Source of the DNA: Nitratireductor aestuarii
GTDB taxonomy: Bacteria; Pseudomonadota; Alphaproteobacteria; Rhizobiales; Rhizobiaceae
Reading direction: 5' to 3'
NCBI RefSeq assembly: GCF_014641695.1
Contig: NZ_BMIF01000016.1
Coordinates: 18,047-82,046 of the forward strand
Length of the DNA: 64,000 nt
The notes below the pieces were generated by a model that did not search any database, was not told the DNA's origin, and worked only from the letters and a program-made list of their open reading frames with translations. The position numbers and the translations under genes were made by a program. The stretch's first letter is position 1; the number at the start of each line of letters is the position of its first letter. Below, piece after piece: positions 41,846 through 50,630 of the stretch.

Positions 41846-43454
41846 TTTGAACCTGTGGCATGATCAGGCGGGAACGGAAGGCGCCGCCATGGTGAATGGA
41901 AATCGGGATGGGTTTGCGGAGCATGTCCGGAACAGGAGCGAAGGCATCGCTGCCCGGATGAACCTCGAATACGGGTGCGGCAGCTCCCTGAAGTGACAGC
42001 CTGACCGCATATCCGGCAGGGATCGTGACGCAGATCGGCCGGAGCGCGATTGTTGCCGAGGCCTGAGGGCCATTCAGCCGGACATGTCCGGTGGAAATGA
42101 CGCGTGCGGAGCCGTCTGGGGACACAAGCGAGAGCGCTGCCGACACATCGAAGATCTGGGAAGGGGAGCTCAGTTCGAGCGTCGCGGAAGCCTCGCCGAT
42201 GAAGGTGGTGTCTGCAACGAACGGCTCGCTCGTGTAGACGGCGACGTCCGCGCGGTTGTCGATCATCGAACGGTCAGCAAAGCCAGCCGGCGAACCGAAG
42301 TGGCCGCCAACGAGAGGAGTCGGACGGAACGGGTCGCTGACGAATGTGTCCACTGCGCGCGCCGGAACGTCAGAGACCAGACGACCGTTGGTCAGCGCGG
42401 CCGCAGCAAGTCCGCAGGAAGTCAGAAAGTACTCCTGCCGCGTGACTTCGGGCAGCGACGGCAGTACATGCCACTCCCGAATTCCGATATCGAAAAGACA
42501 CACGTAATCAGGACGTTCACCGGCAGCCTTCAGATAAAAATCAAAGAATCTGACAATGGCTCGATCCACGGAGATTTCCGCGTCCGTTCCCATGTCGGCG
42601 CTGCCGCCCGCGCGGTTCCACGGTGCGTGCGTCCAAGGGCCGATCAGCAGGTGCGAGGTCTCGGGGCTCCTTGCGCGGAAGGCGCTGTCAGCCGCCCAGG
42701 TACCCTGCAGCAGGAAGTCGTACCAGCCGCCGATGTGAAGAGCCGGGATGTTGAGCTTGTCGTCGCGGAGCAGAACGCCCGGTGAAACCGATTCCCAATA
42801 GGCCGCATCGTCTTGCAGCCACTTGGAAAGGTGGGAAAGATCAGGCCGTGCCGCGAGGAAGGAACGCAGCTCGGCGGGCTTCATGGATGAAAGTGCGGAG
42901 TAGGCCTCGGCATCGCCGCGCTTGGCGGCAGAGAGCATCGCCATCTGGGTTGCCCAGCCGACATTGAGGCCGAGGCGGAAGGCGTTACCTTCATAGGCCC
43001 AGTCCGTTCGGGGCATCCAGGAACCCATCGCCGGAACAATCGCATCGGGCCTGCGGCCTCCACCGGCAATGGCGAGATACTGCGCCATGGCATGGTAGCT
43101 GAAGCCATAGAGGCCGATCCTGCCGTTGCTGCCGGGAAGGTTTGCAGCCCATTCGAGCGTTGCAGCACCGTCGGCAGCTTCGTTCACGAAGGCTTCGAAG
43201 ATGCCGCCAGACTCCCCAGTTCCACGGACGTCCTGGATCACGACCATGTAGCCGTGGGCGGCGTACCAGGACGGGTGCGCGAGCACGACCGTCGAGGCGA
43301 TCGTGCGGCCATAGGGCTGGCGCATCAGGAGCACGGGCCAGGGGCCGTTGCCCTCTGGCCGATAGATGTCCGCCACCAGGATTACTCCATCCTGCAGCAG
43401 CAGTTCGGCCCTTTCCGGCGCGATCACACTATGGAGTGCCTGGTGGTAGGTCAC
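41832..43454 (-). CDS. CocE/NonD-family hydrolase (peptidase S15 type)
   Basis: This is a 540-residue alpha/beta hydrolase of the CocE/glutaryl-7-ACA acylase/Xaa-Pro dipeptidyl peptidase family. Seen: RQPYGRT near 45-51, QDVRGTGESGG near 74-84, the nucleophile elbow GFSYHA with Ser119, GPWTHAPW (His region), and a C-terminal jelly-roll domain. Known: members cleave esters such as cocaine, or acyl amides. There is no signal peptide, so it acts in the cytoplasm. It lies 4 bases after the creatininase-like gene and overlaps the ATPase gene. Inferred: it hydrolyses the imported ester or amide to release an acid for the ligase. Confidence 0.9.
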   Translation of the reverse strand: MTYHQALHSVIAPERAELLLQDGVILVADIYRPEGNGPWPVLLMRQPYGRTIASTVVLAHPSWYAAHGYMVVIQDVRGTGESGGIFEAFVNEAADGAATLEWAANLPGSNGRIGLYGFSYHAMAQYLAIAGGGRRPDAIVPAMGSWMPRTDWAYEGNAFRLGLNVGWATQMAMLSAAKRGDAEAYSALSSMKPAELRSFLAARPDLSHLSKWLQDDAAYWESVSPGVLLRDDKLNIPALHIGGWYDFLLQGTWAADSAFRARSPETSHLLIGPWTHAPWNRAGGSADMGTDAEISVDRAIVRFFDFYLKAAGERPDYVCLFDIGIREWHVLPSLPEVTRQEYFLTSCGLAAAALTNGRLVSDVPARAVDTFVSDPFRPTPLVGGHFGSPAGFADRSMIDNRADVAVYTSEPFVADTTFIGEASATLELSSPSQIFDVSAALSLVSPDGSARVISTGHVRLNGPQASATIALRPICVTIPAGYAVRLSLQGAAAPVFEVHPGSDAFAPVPDMLRKPIPISIHHGGAFRSRLIMPQVQNVCR

Positions 43455-43458
43455 GGTG

Positions 43459-44277
43459 TCAGTCCTTGAACATCGTCTTGCTGGTAATGCGGTCGAGCGG
43501 ATACTCGAGCACTTCCTTGAGCAGCTTCAGCAGATTGACGGCGCTGCGCTCGACGCGCTCACGGCCGCGTTCTGCATCGGCAGCAGCAGCGTTTCCGCAA
43601 GCGCCCGAAGGATGGATGTCCTGGGTCTGCCAGCCGAAGCCGATCTTGCCTTCCGGCGTCAGCAGTCCGCCCTTTTCCTCGATCTCGACCGAGAGGGGCA
43701 CGAAGTCGTCGGCGTACTGCATGTCGATGAGGTCGCCGTGCAGATGCAGCATGACGCTGGTCTCGTCTTCGCCGCCGTGGATGCCGTGCTTCAGCTCGGA
43801 GGCGCTGAAGAGGTCGGACATGTCAGCGCCGGCACGGGCCGAGGTGTGGACGGCAAACATGCCGAGCTTGATGCGCAGTTCGCGGCAAATGATGTCGATG
43901 ACGTGCGGGTTGCCGCCGTGAGAGTTGACGAACACGATCTTGCGGCAGCCGGCGCGGTAGACGCTTTCGCCGAGTTCGAAGAGCACCTTCGCAAGCGTTT
44001 CGTAGGAGAAGGTCAAGGTGCCGGGGAATTCCAGGTGCTCGACCGACTTGCCAACCGGCATCATCGGCAGAACCAGAACCGGAAGGTCGTCTTCCATCAG
44101 CTCGACGCAGCGGGCGATGGTGCCCGCGTTGATCGCCGCGTCCACGCGCACCGGCAGGTGCGGACCGTGCTGCTCGACGGCTGCGATCGGCAGGACCGCA
44201 ACAAAGTTCTCCATGTCGAACTCGGTGAAATCCTTCGTGGTGTGATCCCACCACCAATGTGACTTGAGCTTTGCCAT
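43459..44277 (-). CDS. creatininase-family amidohydrolase
   Basis: This is a 272-residue metal-dependent hydrolase. Seen: the creatininase metal motifs in order, EQHGPHLP at 35-42 with Asp46 in the following strand, FVNSHGGNPHV near 123-133, and HGIHGGEDETSVMLHL near 171-186 supplying the Glu. Known: creatininase opens the creatinine ring; paralogues open other cyclic amides or act on formamides and lactones. It lies between the CoA ligase and the CocE-like hydrolase with 4-14 base gaps. Inferred: ring opening or deamidation of the compound imported by the ABC system. Confidence 0.92.
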   Translation of the reverse strand: MAKLKSHWWWDHTTKDFTEFDMENFVAVLPIAAVEQHGPHLPVRVDAAINAGTIARCVELMEDDLPVLVLPMMPVGKSVEHLEFPGTLTFSYETLAKVLFELGESVYRAGCRKIVFVNSHGGNPHVIDIICRELRIKLGMFAVHTSARAGADMSDLFSASELKHGIHGGEDETSVMLHLHGDLIDMQYADDFVPLSVEIEEKGGLLTPEGKIGFGWQTQDIHPSGACGNAAAADAERGRERVERSAVNLLKLLKEVLEYPLDRITSKTMFKD

Positions 44278-44291
44278 TTTCTTTTTTCCTC

Positions 44292-45806
44292 TTAAGCAGC
44301 GGCTGCCTGGGCAGCGAGTTCAGCCTTGGCGATCTTGCCGGTAGGCGTCATTGGGAGTTCCTTGAGCGACACCACGGCCATGACGGAGAGGTCGTAGGGA
44401 AGCTTGTCGGCGATCTGCGCCTTGACGGCGGCCCCATCGAGCGGGGTATCCGTCTGGACATAGGCAATGGGGCGGGTCTTGAGGGCGGCATCCGGTACGC
44501 CAACCACAGCGGCCTGGATGACGCCGGGGATGGTTGCGAGCGCTTCTTCGATGTCACGCGGGTACCAGGTCTTTGTGCCGACCTGCAGAAGCTCGGAACG
44601 GCGGCCAAGCATGGTCACGTAACCATCGCTGTCCATCGTGCCGATGTCGCCGGTCCACAGCCAGCCGTCGCGCAGTGCCTCAGCGGTCTTTTCCGGCTTG
44701 CCCCAGTAGCCCCACATGAAGCCACCGCGGATGGCGATCTCGCCCACGGAACCAAGCGGCACTTCCGTTGCGTCCGGGTTGAGGATGCGGACTTCCTTGT
44801 CCGGGAGAGGCTGGCCCGCGCGGCGGGTCTCGATGTCCTTAGGGTCAAGCTTCGGGTAACCGAGGGCGACGAAGCCGCCAAGTTCGGACTGGCCGTAGCT
44901 TTCTACCAGCGGCAGGCCGAGATCCTTGTACCAGCCCGTCTTGAGCACTGGCGGAACAGGGCCGCCGCCGGACATGCTCATGCGCAGCTTGCCCGGAGCA
45001 CGGCCACGGATGGCGGCTTCTGCAAGCACGTCGGTGAGGATCGGCGGGTTGGCGATCAGCATGGTCGCGCCGCGTGCATCCAGAGCATCGAAGCCCGTCG
45101 TCTGCGTCCACTTGCCCATGACGTTGATGGCGGCACCCTTGGAGAGCTGCGGCAGCAGGTTACCGACGAGCTGGTAGGAGCTCGACAGAGCGCTCGGGCC
45201 GAAAGAGACGTCGTCAGCGGTAATCTGCAGACGCTCCGCAATGCAGCGGGAGGCGCGGACGGTTGGCTCGTGCCGTAGCACGGCGCCCTTGGGCTTGCCG
45301 GTTGTGCCCGAGGTGTAGGAGAGGTGCGCGAGTGCGTCTTCGTCGTAAGGATCGACCGGCACCGGCAACTTGGCGGCCAGTAGGTCCGGCAGCGAGTGTG
45401 CGCCTTCCTGCGGACCGTCCATGCAGATCAGCGCGCGGATCGTCGGACAGTTGGCGGCGGCAGCCTTGACCGGTACGACCATGTCGTGGGTGTAGACGAC
45501 GACAGTCGGCTCATGGTCGGCAAAGTAGTAGGGGAGTTCCGCGGCGAACTTGACGTTGACAAGGGCTGCAATTGCACCGATGCGCCAGCAGCCGAACATC
45601 ACTGTCAGATAATCCATGCCGTTGTGGGCAAAGATCGTGACGCGGTCGCCGGGCTTTACGCCGAAGTGCGCAAGAGCACCTGCTGCGCGTTCCATGGCTT
45701 CAACTGCGCCAGCATAGGTGAGGCTCTTGTCGCGGTCGACCCAATGAAAACAGTCGTGATCAGGGGATCGGTTTGCGCCGTCGAGGAGAAGGGTATGCAT
45801 CAACAT
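44292..45806 (-). CDS. AMP-dependent acyl-CoA synthetase/ligase
   Basis: This is a 504-residue adenylate-forming enzyme. Seen: the phosphate-binding YTSGTTGKPKG at 164-174, YGQSELGG, GWLWTGDIG and the C-terminal LPMTPTGKIAKAEL with the catalytic Lys. Known: it activates a carboxylate as acyl-AMP and then acyl-CoA. It is the first gene of a six-gene minus-strand operon; the GTCGGTATAG site lies 102-111 bases upstream. The start is ATG 45806 or ATG 45800; ribosome sites are weak for both. Inferred: it activates an acid released by the two downstream hydrolases for oxidation by the acyl-CoA dehydrogenases at 34-38 kb. Confidence 0.9.
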   Translation of the reverse strand: MLMHTLLLDGANRSPDHDCFHWVDRDKSLTYAGAVEAMERAAGALAHFGVKPGDRVTIFAHNGMDYLTVMFGCWRIGAIAALVNVKFAAELPYYFADHEPTVVVYTHDMVVPVKAAAANCPTIRALICMDGPQEGAHSLPDLLAAKLPVPVDPYDEDALAHLSYTSGTTGKPKGAVLRHEPTVRASRCIAERLQITADDVSFGPSALSSSYQLVGNLLPQLSKGAAINVMGKWTQTTGFDALDARGATMLIANPPILTDVLAEAAIRGRAPGKLRMSMSGGGPVPPVLKTGWYKDLGLPLVESYGQSELGGFVALGYPKLDPKDIETRRAGQPLPDKEVRILNPDATEVPLGSVGEIAIRGGFMWGYWGKPEKTAEALRDGWLWTGDIGTMDSDGYVTMLGRRSELLQVGTKTWYPRDIEEALATIPGVIQAAVVGVPDAALKTRPIAYVQTDTPLDGAAVKAQIADKLPYDLSVMAVVSLKELPMTPTGKIAKAELAAQAAAA

Positions 45807-45900
45807 GAAAGGAAGTTCCCCGGCTTGTGCCTAATTTTTTAGCACGATTGTTTGTAGCTCAATTAATGAGCAATTCGGCCGGTTAGGGAATGGGGCTGGC

Positions 45901-45933
45901 GTCTATAGTCGGTATAGAAGAACGTCTATAGTG
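45901..45933. promoter_or_regulatory. repeated operator upstream of the ligase/ABC operon
   Basis: Two copies of GTCTATAGT (45901-45909 and 45924-45932) sit 23 bases apart with GTCGGTATAG (45908-45917) between them, 94-126 bases upstream of the ligase start. The 10-mer is identical to sites at 15269 and 25065. The 256-base gap 45807-46062 holds no gene. Confidence 0.55.
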
Positions 45934-46062
45934 ACCGAATGACCGGGCTATTGCGCTGAACACAACGCAAAAACGACGCCTGCAGCGCAGGCATCACTTG
46001 ATCGCATAGCTGACTGGTGAAATTGGAGGGACTGGTTTTGTGTGCCCGAATAGCTGGCCCGG

Positions 46063-47022
46063 TTATGCACAAAGCTCGGCGTGGATTTCCTGGTCAAAGC
46101 GCCGGGTAACGCTACGAACCACACTGCGCAGCCACTGATTCAGGCTGCTGGAGTGAGCGCGCTCATGCCAGAGCATGTAGAGGTTCATCTGGTTGAACTC
46201 AAACGGCGCTTCCACCAGCTGGAGCCGGTCCGGATAGTGCTCAACGATGTGCTCCGCATAGGGGCGTGCGGTCGTGAAGATCAAGTCCGTATCGGCAATT
46301 ACGCTCGGGATTAGCGCATATTCCGGAATCGACATGGAGATGTGACGCTTGAGCCCCAACTGCGACAGACGGCCGTCAATCGGGCTATAGAAGGCGTTGG
46401 ACCCCGGCGTGGGCGAGACGTGGTGGGCATCGAGATAGTTCTCGAGCGACAGGCGACCTTCCTGCGCATGCGGATGCTCTTTCTGCATGACGCAGGCAAT
46501 GTCGGAATGGAGCAGCACAGCTGACTTGAGGCTTTGCTGCGTCATCGGCCAGTTGCCAATCACGAGGTCCACGTGCCCGGCTCCGAGCTCCTCGAAGAGG
46601 TCAAGTCCCTCTGAGGGCGCAAAGAAATCCACAGAGATGCCGGGTGCCTGGTTCCGGATGCTGCTTGCGATACGCGGGATGAGGAATGCACCAAAGCAGT
46701 TCACCGCAGCGACACGCATACGGCAATTCACACCGCCGGGATCGAACTGCTGCCGCTTGTTGAGCGTCGTCCTTAGTGTGTCGAGCACCGCACCGATGGA
46801 GGCCATGACCTCTTCGCCGCGCTCGGTCAGCACCAGCTTCTGCCCGGAACGCACGAGCAGGGGGTCTGCAAACACTTCGCGCGCCTTCTTGAGGCAGGCG
46901 CTCACGCTGGGCTGGGTAAGGCCGAGTACTACAGCGACCTTGGAAACATTCTTCTCGGTGAGGAGCAGGTACGTTGTCCGCAGCATCCGCACGTCGATGG
47001 AAGAGTTGAGACTGGTGTACAT
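46063..47022 (-). CDS. LysR-family transcriptional regulator
   Basis: This is a 319-residue regulator. Seen: the N-terminal winged HTH (IDVRMLRTTYLLLTEKNVSKVAVVLGLTQPSVSACLKKAREVF near 9-52), with the NodD/SyrM-like spacing of the sequence ADPLLVRSGQKLVLTERGEEV after it, then an effector domain. The start at 47022 has AAGGAAG upstream; an ATG 11 codons earlier lacks a good ribosome site. It precedes the ligase/ABC operon on the same strand (256-base gap containing the operator repeats) and is a candidate controller of that operon. Confidence 0.9.
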   Translation of the reverse strand: MYTSLNSSIDVRMLRTTYLLLTEKNVSKVAVVLGLTQPSVSACLKKAREVFADPLLVRSGQKLVLTERGEEVMASIGAVLDTLRTTLNKRQQFDPGGVNCRMRVAAVNCFGAFLIPRIASSIRNQAPGISVDFFAPSEGLDLFEELGAGHVDLVIGNWPMTQQSLKSAVLLHSDIACVMQKEHPHAQEGRLSLENYLDAHHVSPTPGSNAFYSPIDGRLSQLGLKRHISMSIPEYALIPSVIADTDLIFTTARPYAEHIVEHYPDRLQLVEAPFEFNQMNLYMLWHERAHSSSLNQWLRSVVRSVTRRFDQEIHAELCA

Positions 47023-47126
47023 GCATACTTCCTTGTCACCCACCCAAGATAACAAAGCAATTTACATGCCATCAGCCCTGCTTTTTCAGGCAGTCTGGCG
47101 GGAGTGCCGGAAGTCATGCGCCTCTC

Positions 47127-47169
47127 AAAACAGAATGTCCGGCTGAGACGATGCCTTAGCCGGACATTC
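47127..47169 (-). terminator. intrinsic terminator after the isoaspartyl peptidase gene
   Basis: A 12-bp stem, GAATGTCCGGCT (47133-47144) and AGCCGGACATTC (47158-47169), followed in minus direction by TTTT (47127-47130). It lies 37 bases past the stop at 47206. Confidence 0.75.
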
Positions 47170-47205
47170 CAAGCTATTCAGATCATTATCGAGTTCAGTG
47201 CCGCA

Positions 47206-48156
47206 TCAGGGCTCGTAGCGGAAGACCTCGTCGTGCGAGGCGACGAAGAACTCGCCGTCGTTTGTTACCCAGCCGCGGAACATGCCGTCGGTGTTGTAGG
47301 GAGCCGCGACGGAGCCATCAGCACCGACCGCGACAAGGCCTGCACCGATATTGTGCGGCTTCAGGTCTTCCATGATGACTTTTGTGGCGGCCGCCTTCAC
47401 GTCTTCGCCAAGATAGGCGATGCGTGCAGCAATCTCGTGGCCAACCACGTGACGAATGAAGAACTCACCCTTGCCGGTGCCGGATACCGCACACACGCCG
47501 TCACGGGCGTAGGTGCCTGCGCCGATGATCGGGCTGTCGCCGACGCGGCCGTCAGGCTTGTTGGTGTAGCCGCCGGTGGAGGTTGCAGCGGCAAGATGCC
47601 CGTGCTGGTCGAGTGCAACGGCGCCAACGGTGCCGTGCTTTTCTGATTCGCGGGCTGCGGCGAGCGTGCCAGCTTCGGCATGCGCCTTCATGGAGGCGAG
47701 GGCCTGCTTGCGGCGTTCGGTGGTGAAGTAGCTCTGTTCTTCGACGGCAAGACCCTTCGCCTCGGCGAATCGGTCGGCGGCTGCTCCTGCCAGAAGCACG
47801 GCGTCGTTATGCTCGAGGACGGCGCGGGCGGCCTTGATGGGATTACGGATATGCTGCGCAGCGCAGACGGCGCCAGCGGCGAGCGTCGTGCCGTCCATGA
47901 TGGAAGCGTCGAGCTCGTGGATACCGTTCTCGTTCATGGCTGCGCCATGCCCAGCGTTGAAATGGGGGCTGTCCTCCATGACCACGACTGCTGCCTGCAC
48001 TGCGTCAATCGCCTTGCCGCCGGCCTTGAGGACTGCATAGCCCGCTTCAAGCGCTCGGCCGAGGTCGCGGCGCGCCGCCTTCCATTCCTCGTCGGTGAGA
48101 TCCAGCTTGGCCATCACACCGCATCCGCCATGGATGGCGAGGGCAAAATTTGTCAT
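47206..48156 (-). CDS. isoaspartyl peptidase/plant-type L-asparaginase
   Basis: This is a 316-residue Ntn-hydrolase. Seen: N-terminal AIHGGCGV, FNAGHGAAMNENGIHELDASIMDG near 66-89, and KHGTVGAVALD with Thr176 as the autocleavage site and nucleophile, followed by TSTGGYTNKPDGRVGDSPIIGAGTYA. Known: it splits itself into alpha and beta chains and cleaves isoaspartyl dipeptides and asparagine, sometimes other beta-amides. It lies downstream of the peptide-type binding protein, separated by a strong hairpin. Inferred: it processes the short peptide or amide imported by the ABC system at 48-55 kb. Confidence 0.93.
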   Translation of the reverse strand: MTNFALAIHGGCGVMAKLDLTDEEWKAARRDLGRALEAGYAVLKAGGKAIDAVQAAVVVMEDSPHFNAGHGAAMNENGIHELDASIMDGTTLAAGAVCAAQHIRNPIKAARAVLEHNDAVLLAGAAADRFAEAKGLAVEEQSYFTTERRKQALASMKAHAEAGTLAAARESEKHGTVGAVALDQHGHLAAATSTGGYTNKPDGRVGDSPIIGAGTYARDGVCAVSGTGKGEFFIRHVVGHEIAARIAYLGEDVKAAATKVIMEDLKPHNIGAGLVAVGADGSVAAPYNTDGMFRGWVTNDGEFFVASHDEVFRYEP

Positions 48157-48184
48157 GCGGAAAACTCCGTTCTGAAACTGAAAC

Positions 48185-48210
48185 GGGGATACCGGCGAAC
48201 CGGTATCCCC
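48185..48210. other. perfect intercistronic hairpin
   Basis: An 11-bp perfect stem, GGGGATACCGG (48185-48195) and CCGGTATCCCC (48200-48210), with the tetraloop CGAA, between the binding-protein stop (48230) and the peptidase start (48156). There is only a weak T-rich tail. It probably stabilises the binding-protein mRNA or partly terminates, which would give more binding protein than peptidase. Confidence 0.6.
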
Positions 48211-48229
48211 TCTGTGGAAAGCTTGCAGC

Positions 48230-49807
48230 TTACTGCTTCGGCTTCACGTCCATGGCCAGCGTGTCCTCGTCGGAACGCGGGGTGTAGGTGACCGTGTCAG
48301 CCTTCAGGCCCCATGCCGACAGGTTGATTGCCAGCGGCAGGTCCGGACGGTCGGTTGCGGAGAGCATGTTTGCCTCTTCGAGCAGGGCGCGGCGCTTGGC
48401 CTCGTCCATCTCCTCGCCTGCAGCCTGGATCAGCTCGTCCATCTTCGGGTTGGAGTAGCCGCGGACGTTGAAGGCGCCGAGCGACTTCTCTGCATCGTTG
48501 GTGTGCATCAGCGAGGAGAGCATGTAGTTCGCTTCACCCGTCAGCGTGCCCCAGGAAGCCATGTAGAGCGAGTATTCGCCACGGGTCTTGGCAGGATTGA
48601 ACACGGCAGCCGGAACGCCCTGAACTTCCGCCGTCACGTCGATCGAAGCAAGCATCTGCGCGATTGTCGGTCCGAGCTCCGTCGGCATACGGTCGTTCGC
48701 GTAGGAAAGCGTGATCTTGAAGCCGTCCGGGTAACCGGCTTCGGCCATCAGCTGCTTCGCCTTCTCCACGTTGTACTCGGGAGCAGGGACGTCCTTGTTG
48801 TAGCCGAAGATGTTCGGGGTCACGAGCTGGGTCGAAACGACGCCCATGCCTTCCAGTGCGAATTCTACGATCGTCTCGCGGTCGATCACGAGGTCGAAGG
48901 CTTCACGCACGCGCGGGTCGAGAAGCGGGTTCTTCTCCAGCTTGTTGCCGGCGTTGTCCCAGATCAGCGGCGAATTTTCGCGGAAGTCGAACTCCAGGTA
49001 CGGGATGTACACGGACTCGTACTTGATGACTTCGAGCTTCGGGTCGGACTCGATGCTGGCGAGGTCCGTGGACGGAACCTTGGAGATCACGTCAACCTGA
49101 CCGGCCTTGAGCTGTGCAACGCGGGCAGCGTCGTTCGGGATCTCCTTGCGGATCACCTTGTCCCATGGCTCTGCGCCACCCCAGTAGCCGTCGAACTTCT
49201 CGAGGACGAGATCCTGGGTCGGAGCCCAGCTGACGAACTTGTATGGGCCGGTGCCGATCGTTGCCTTGCCGGTGTTGAAGCCTTCGGCAGCCGTGTCCTG
49301 CGTGGAGTAGTCGGCAGCAGCCTTGTGCGAAACGATGAACAGACGCACGAAGTCGTTCGGCAGTGTCGGAGCCGGGCCGTGGGTCTTCACGCGGACGGTG
49401 TAGTCGTCAACCACTTCCACGGAAGCCACGCGGCGGACGTAGATGGTGGACGGGTTCGGGCCGGTCACGTTCGGGATACGCTCGATCGAGAACTTGACGT
49501 CTTCAGCCGTGAAGTCGGAACCGTCGTGGAACTTCACGCCTTCGCGCAGCTTGAATTCCCACGTGGTGTCGTCGATCGTTTCCCAGCTCGTGGCGAGCGA
49601 AGGAAGGATCTCCAGATCGTTGCCGGAGCGCAGCAGCGTGTCGAAGACGTGCTTGGTGGCTTCAGCATTGGCGGACGTAGCCGTGAAGTGGGGGTCCATG
49701 GAAGCCGGACCCGACTTGGTAGCGATCACCAGGTCGGCGGCAAGTGCAGCAACCGGCGACGCAAGCATCGTTGCGACGAGGGCAGTGCGGAGCATCGTTT
49801 TCAGCAT
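48230..49807 (-). CDS. ABC substrate-binding protein, peptide/nickel family (SBP family 5)
   Basis: This is a 525-residue periplasmic protein. Seen: a Sec signal (LRTALVATMLASPVAALAA, residues 6-24), DLVIATKSGPASMDPHFTATS, and the family-5 signature ETIDDTTWEFKLREGVKFHDGSDFTAEDV near 77-105. Known: family 5 proteins bind peptides, nickel, glutathione, opines and other solutes. The cognate membrane and ATPase genes are on the opposite strand at 51391-54948, with the MarR gene in between. The ribosome site AGAGGAAC precedes the ATG. Confidence 0.92.
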   Translation of the reverse strand: MLKTMLRTALVATMLASPVAALAADLVIATKSGPASMDPHFTATSANAEATKHVFDTLLRSGNDLEILPSLATSWETIDDTTWEFKLREGVKFHDGSDFTAEDVKFSIERIPNVTGPNPSTIYVRRVASVEVVDDYTVRVKTHGPAPTLPNDFVRLFIVSHKAAADYSTQDTAAEGFNTGKATIGTGPYKFVSWAPTQDLVLEKFDGYWGGAEPWDKVIRKEIPNDAARVAQLKAGQVDVISKVPSTDLASIESDPKLEVIKYESVYIPYLEFDFRENSPLIWDNAGNKLEKNPLLDPRVREAFDLVIDRETIVEFALEGMGVVSTQLVTPNIFGYNKDVPAPEYNVEKAKQLMAEAGYPDGFKITLSYANDRMPTELGPTIAQMLASIDVTAEVQGVPAAVFNPAKTRGEYSLYMASWGTLTGEANYMLSSLMHTNDAEKSLGAFNVRGYSNPKMDELIQAAGEEMDEAKRRALLEEANMLSATDRPDLPLAINLSAWGLKADTVTYTPRSDEDTLAMDVKPKQ

Positions 49808-49864
49808 TTTTGTTCCTCTTCTAGATGTTATGCCTCGGACTCGGGCGTTATGCTGTGGCTCTGG

Positions 49865-50446
49865 TCATTCGCTCTCGCATTCGGGACCGTCGGCGCTAAT
49901 TGCCTGCGGCCATTGATCGGATGCGGAAACGAGCTTGGTCAGAATTTCGGACAGGCTGAGCCGTTCTGCTGGGCTGAGACACTCCAGCATGCGGCGTTCA
50001 TGTTCGATCATCATGCCCTCGGCGAACTGCACGGCTTCGAGGCCCTTGCCGGTCAGATCCAGCATCACCCGGCGTTGATCACCCTGATCCGTCTCACGCT
50101 CGATCATGCCAAGCCGAAACAGCTTGTTGGTTGCACGACTGAGTGTGTTCTTGGGAAATCCGGAGGTGCGCACGACGTCCGAGAGCGTCGAGCGCCCGCC
50201 CAGATGGAGAGACCAGAGCACCACAAATTCCGGACGCAGGAGACCCAGCTGCTGCTGGATGTAGCCGTAGACCGGATTGTTGAAGTGGAGCGCCAGGTAG
50301 TTCAGCCGGAAAGAGAACCAGCAGGGATTATTCCACAGCTTGGCATGCATCAAAGCTTCTGCGTCTGAGCCGGCGAAAGACTCCGGAACAACACGTCCCG
50401 CGCGCCCCTCAAACAACGCCTGCCGCACCGCATCACTCATTTGCAT
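49865..50446 (-). CDS. MarR-family transcriptional regulator
   Basis: This winged-helix regulator has about 193 residues. Seen: EFVVLWSLHLGGRSTLSDVVRTSGFPKNTLSRATNKLFRLGMIERETDQGDQRRVMLDLTGKG, with the recognition helix and beta-wing typical of MarR, plus an extended N-terminal arm (WNNPCWFSFRLNYLALHFN). ATGs at 50455, 50446 and 50440 are possible; none has a good ribosome site. It lies between the divergent binding-protein and creatininase/permease units and probably controls both. Confidence 0.82.
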   Translation of the reverse strand: MQMSDAVRQALFEGRAGRVVPESFAGSDAEALMHAKLWNNPCWFSFRLNYLALHFNNPVYGYIQQQLGLLRPEFVVLWSLHLGGRSTLSDVVRTSGFPKNTLSRATNKLFRLGMIERETDQGDQRRVMLDLTGKGLEAVQFAEGMMIEHERRMLECLSPAERLSLSEILTKLVSASDQWPQAISADGPECESE

Positions 50447-50630
50447 GTCCCGCATGAAGGTGATAATTAATCCCAAATGGAACTTTATTGCTCCATACCA
50501 TCTTGCGTCAATGGCAATTTTTGATCCATAAAGAACTAATTCTAGATTAGACCGCTTTTCGAGCGGGGCCATTGAAAGGACGGATGCTGTCTGAAAACAC
50601 CGGGCATCCGCAGGTTGAGAAGGACAGAAC

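Noticed and set aside
48503..50368. 621-codon plus-strand frame opposite the peptide-binding protein and MarR genes
   Set aside because: It spans two real genes on the other strand and the gap between them; composition is that of a shadow frame.
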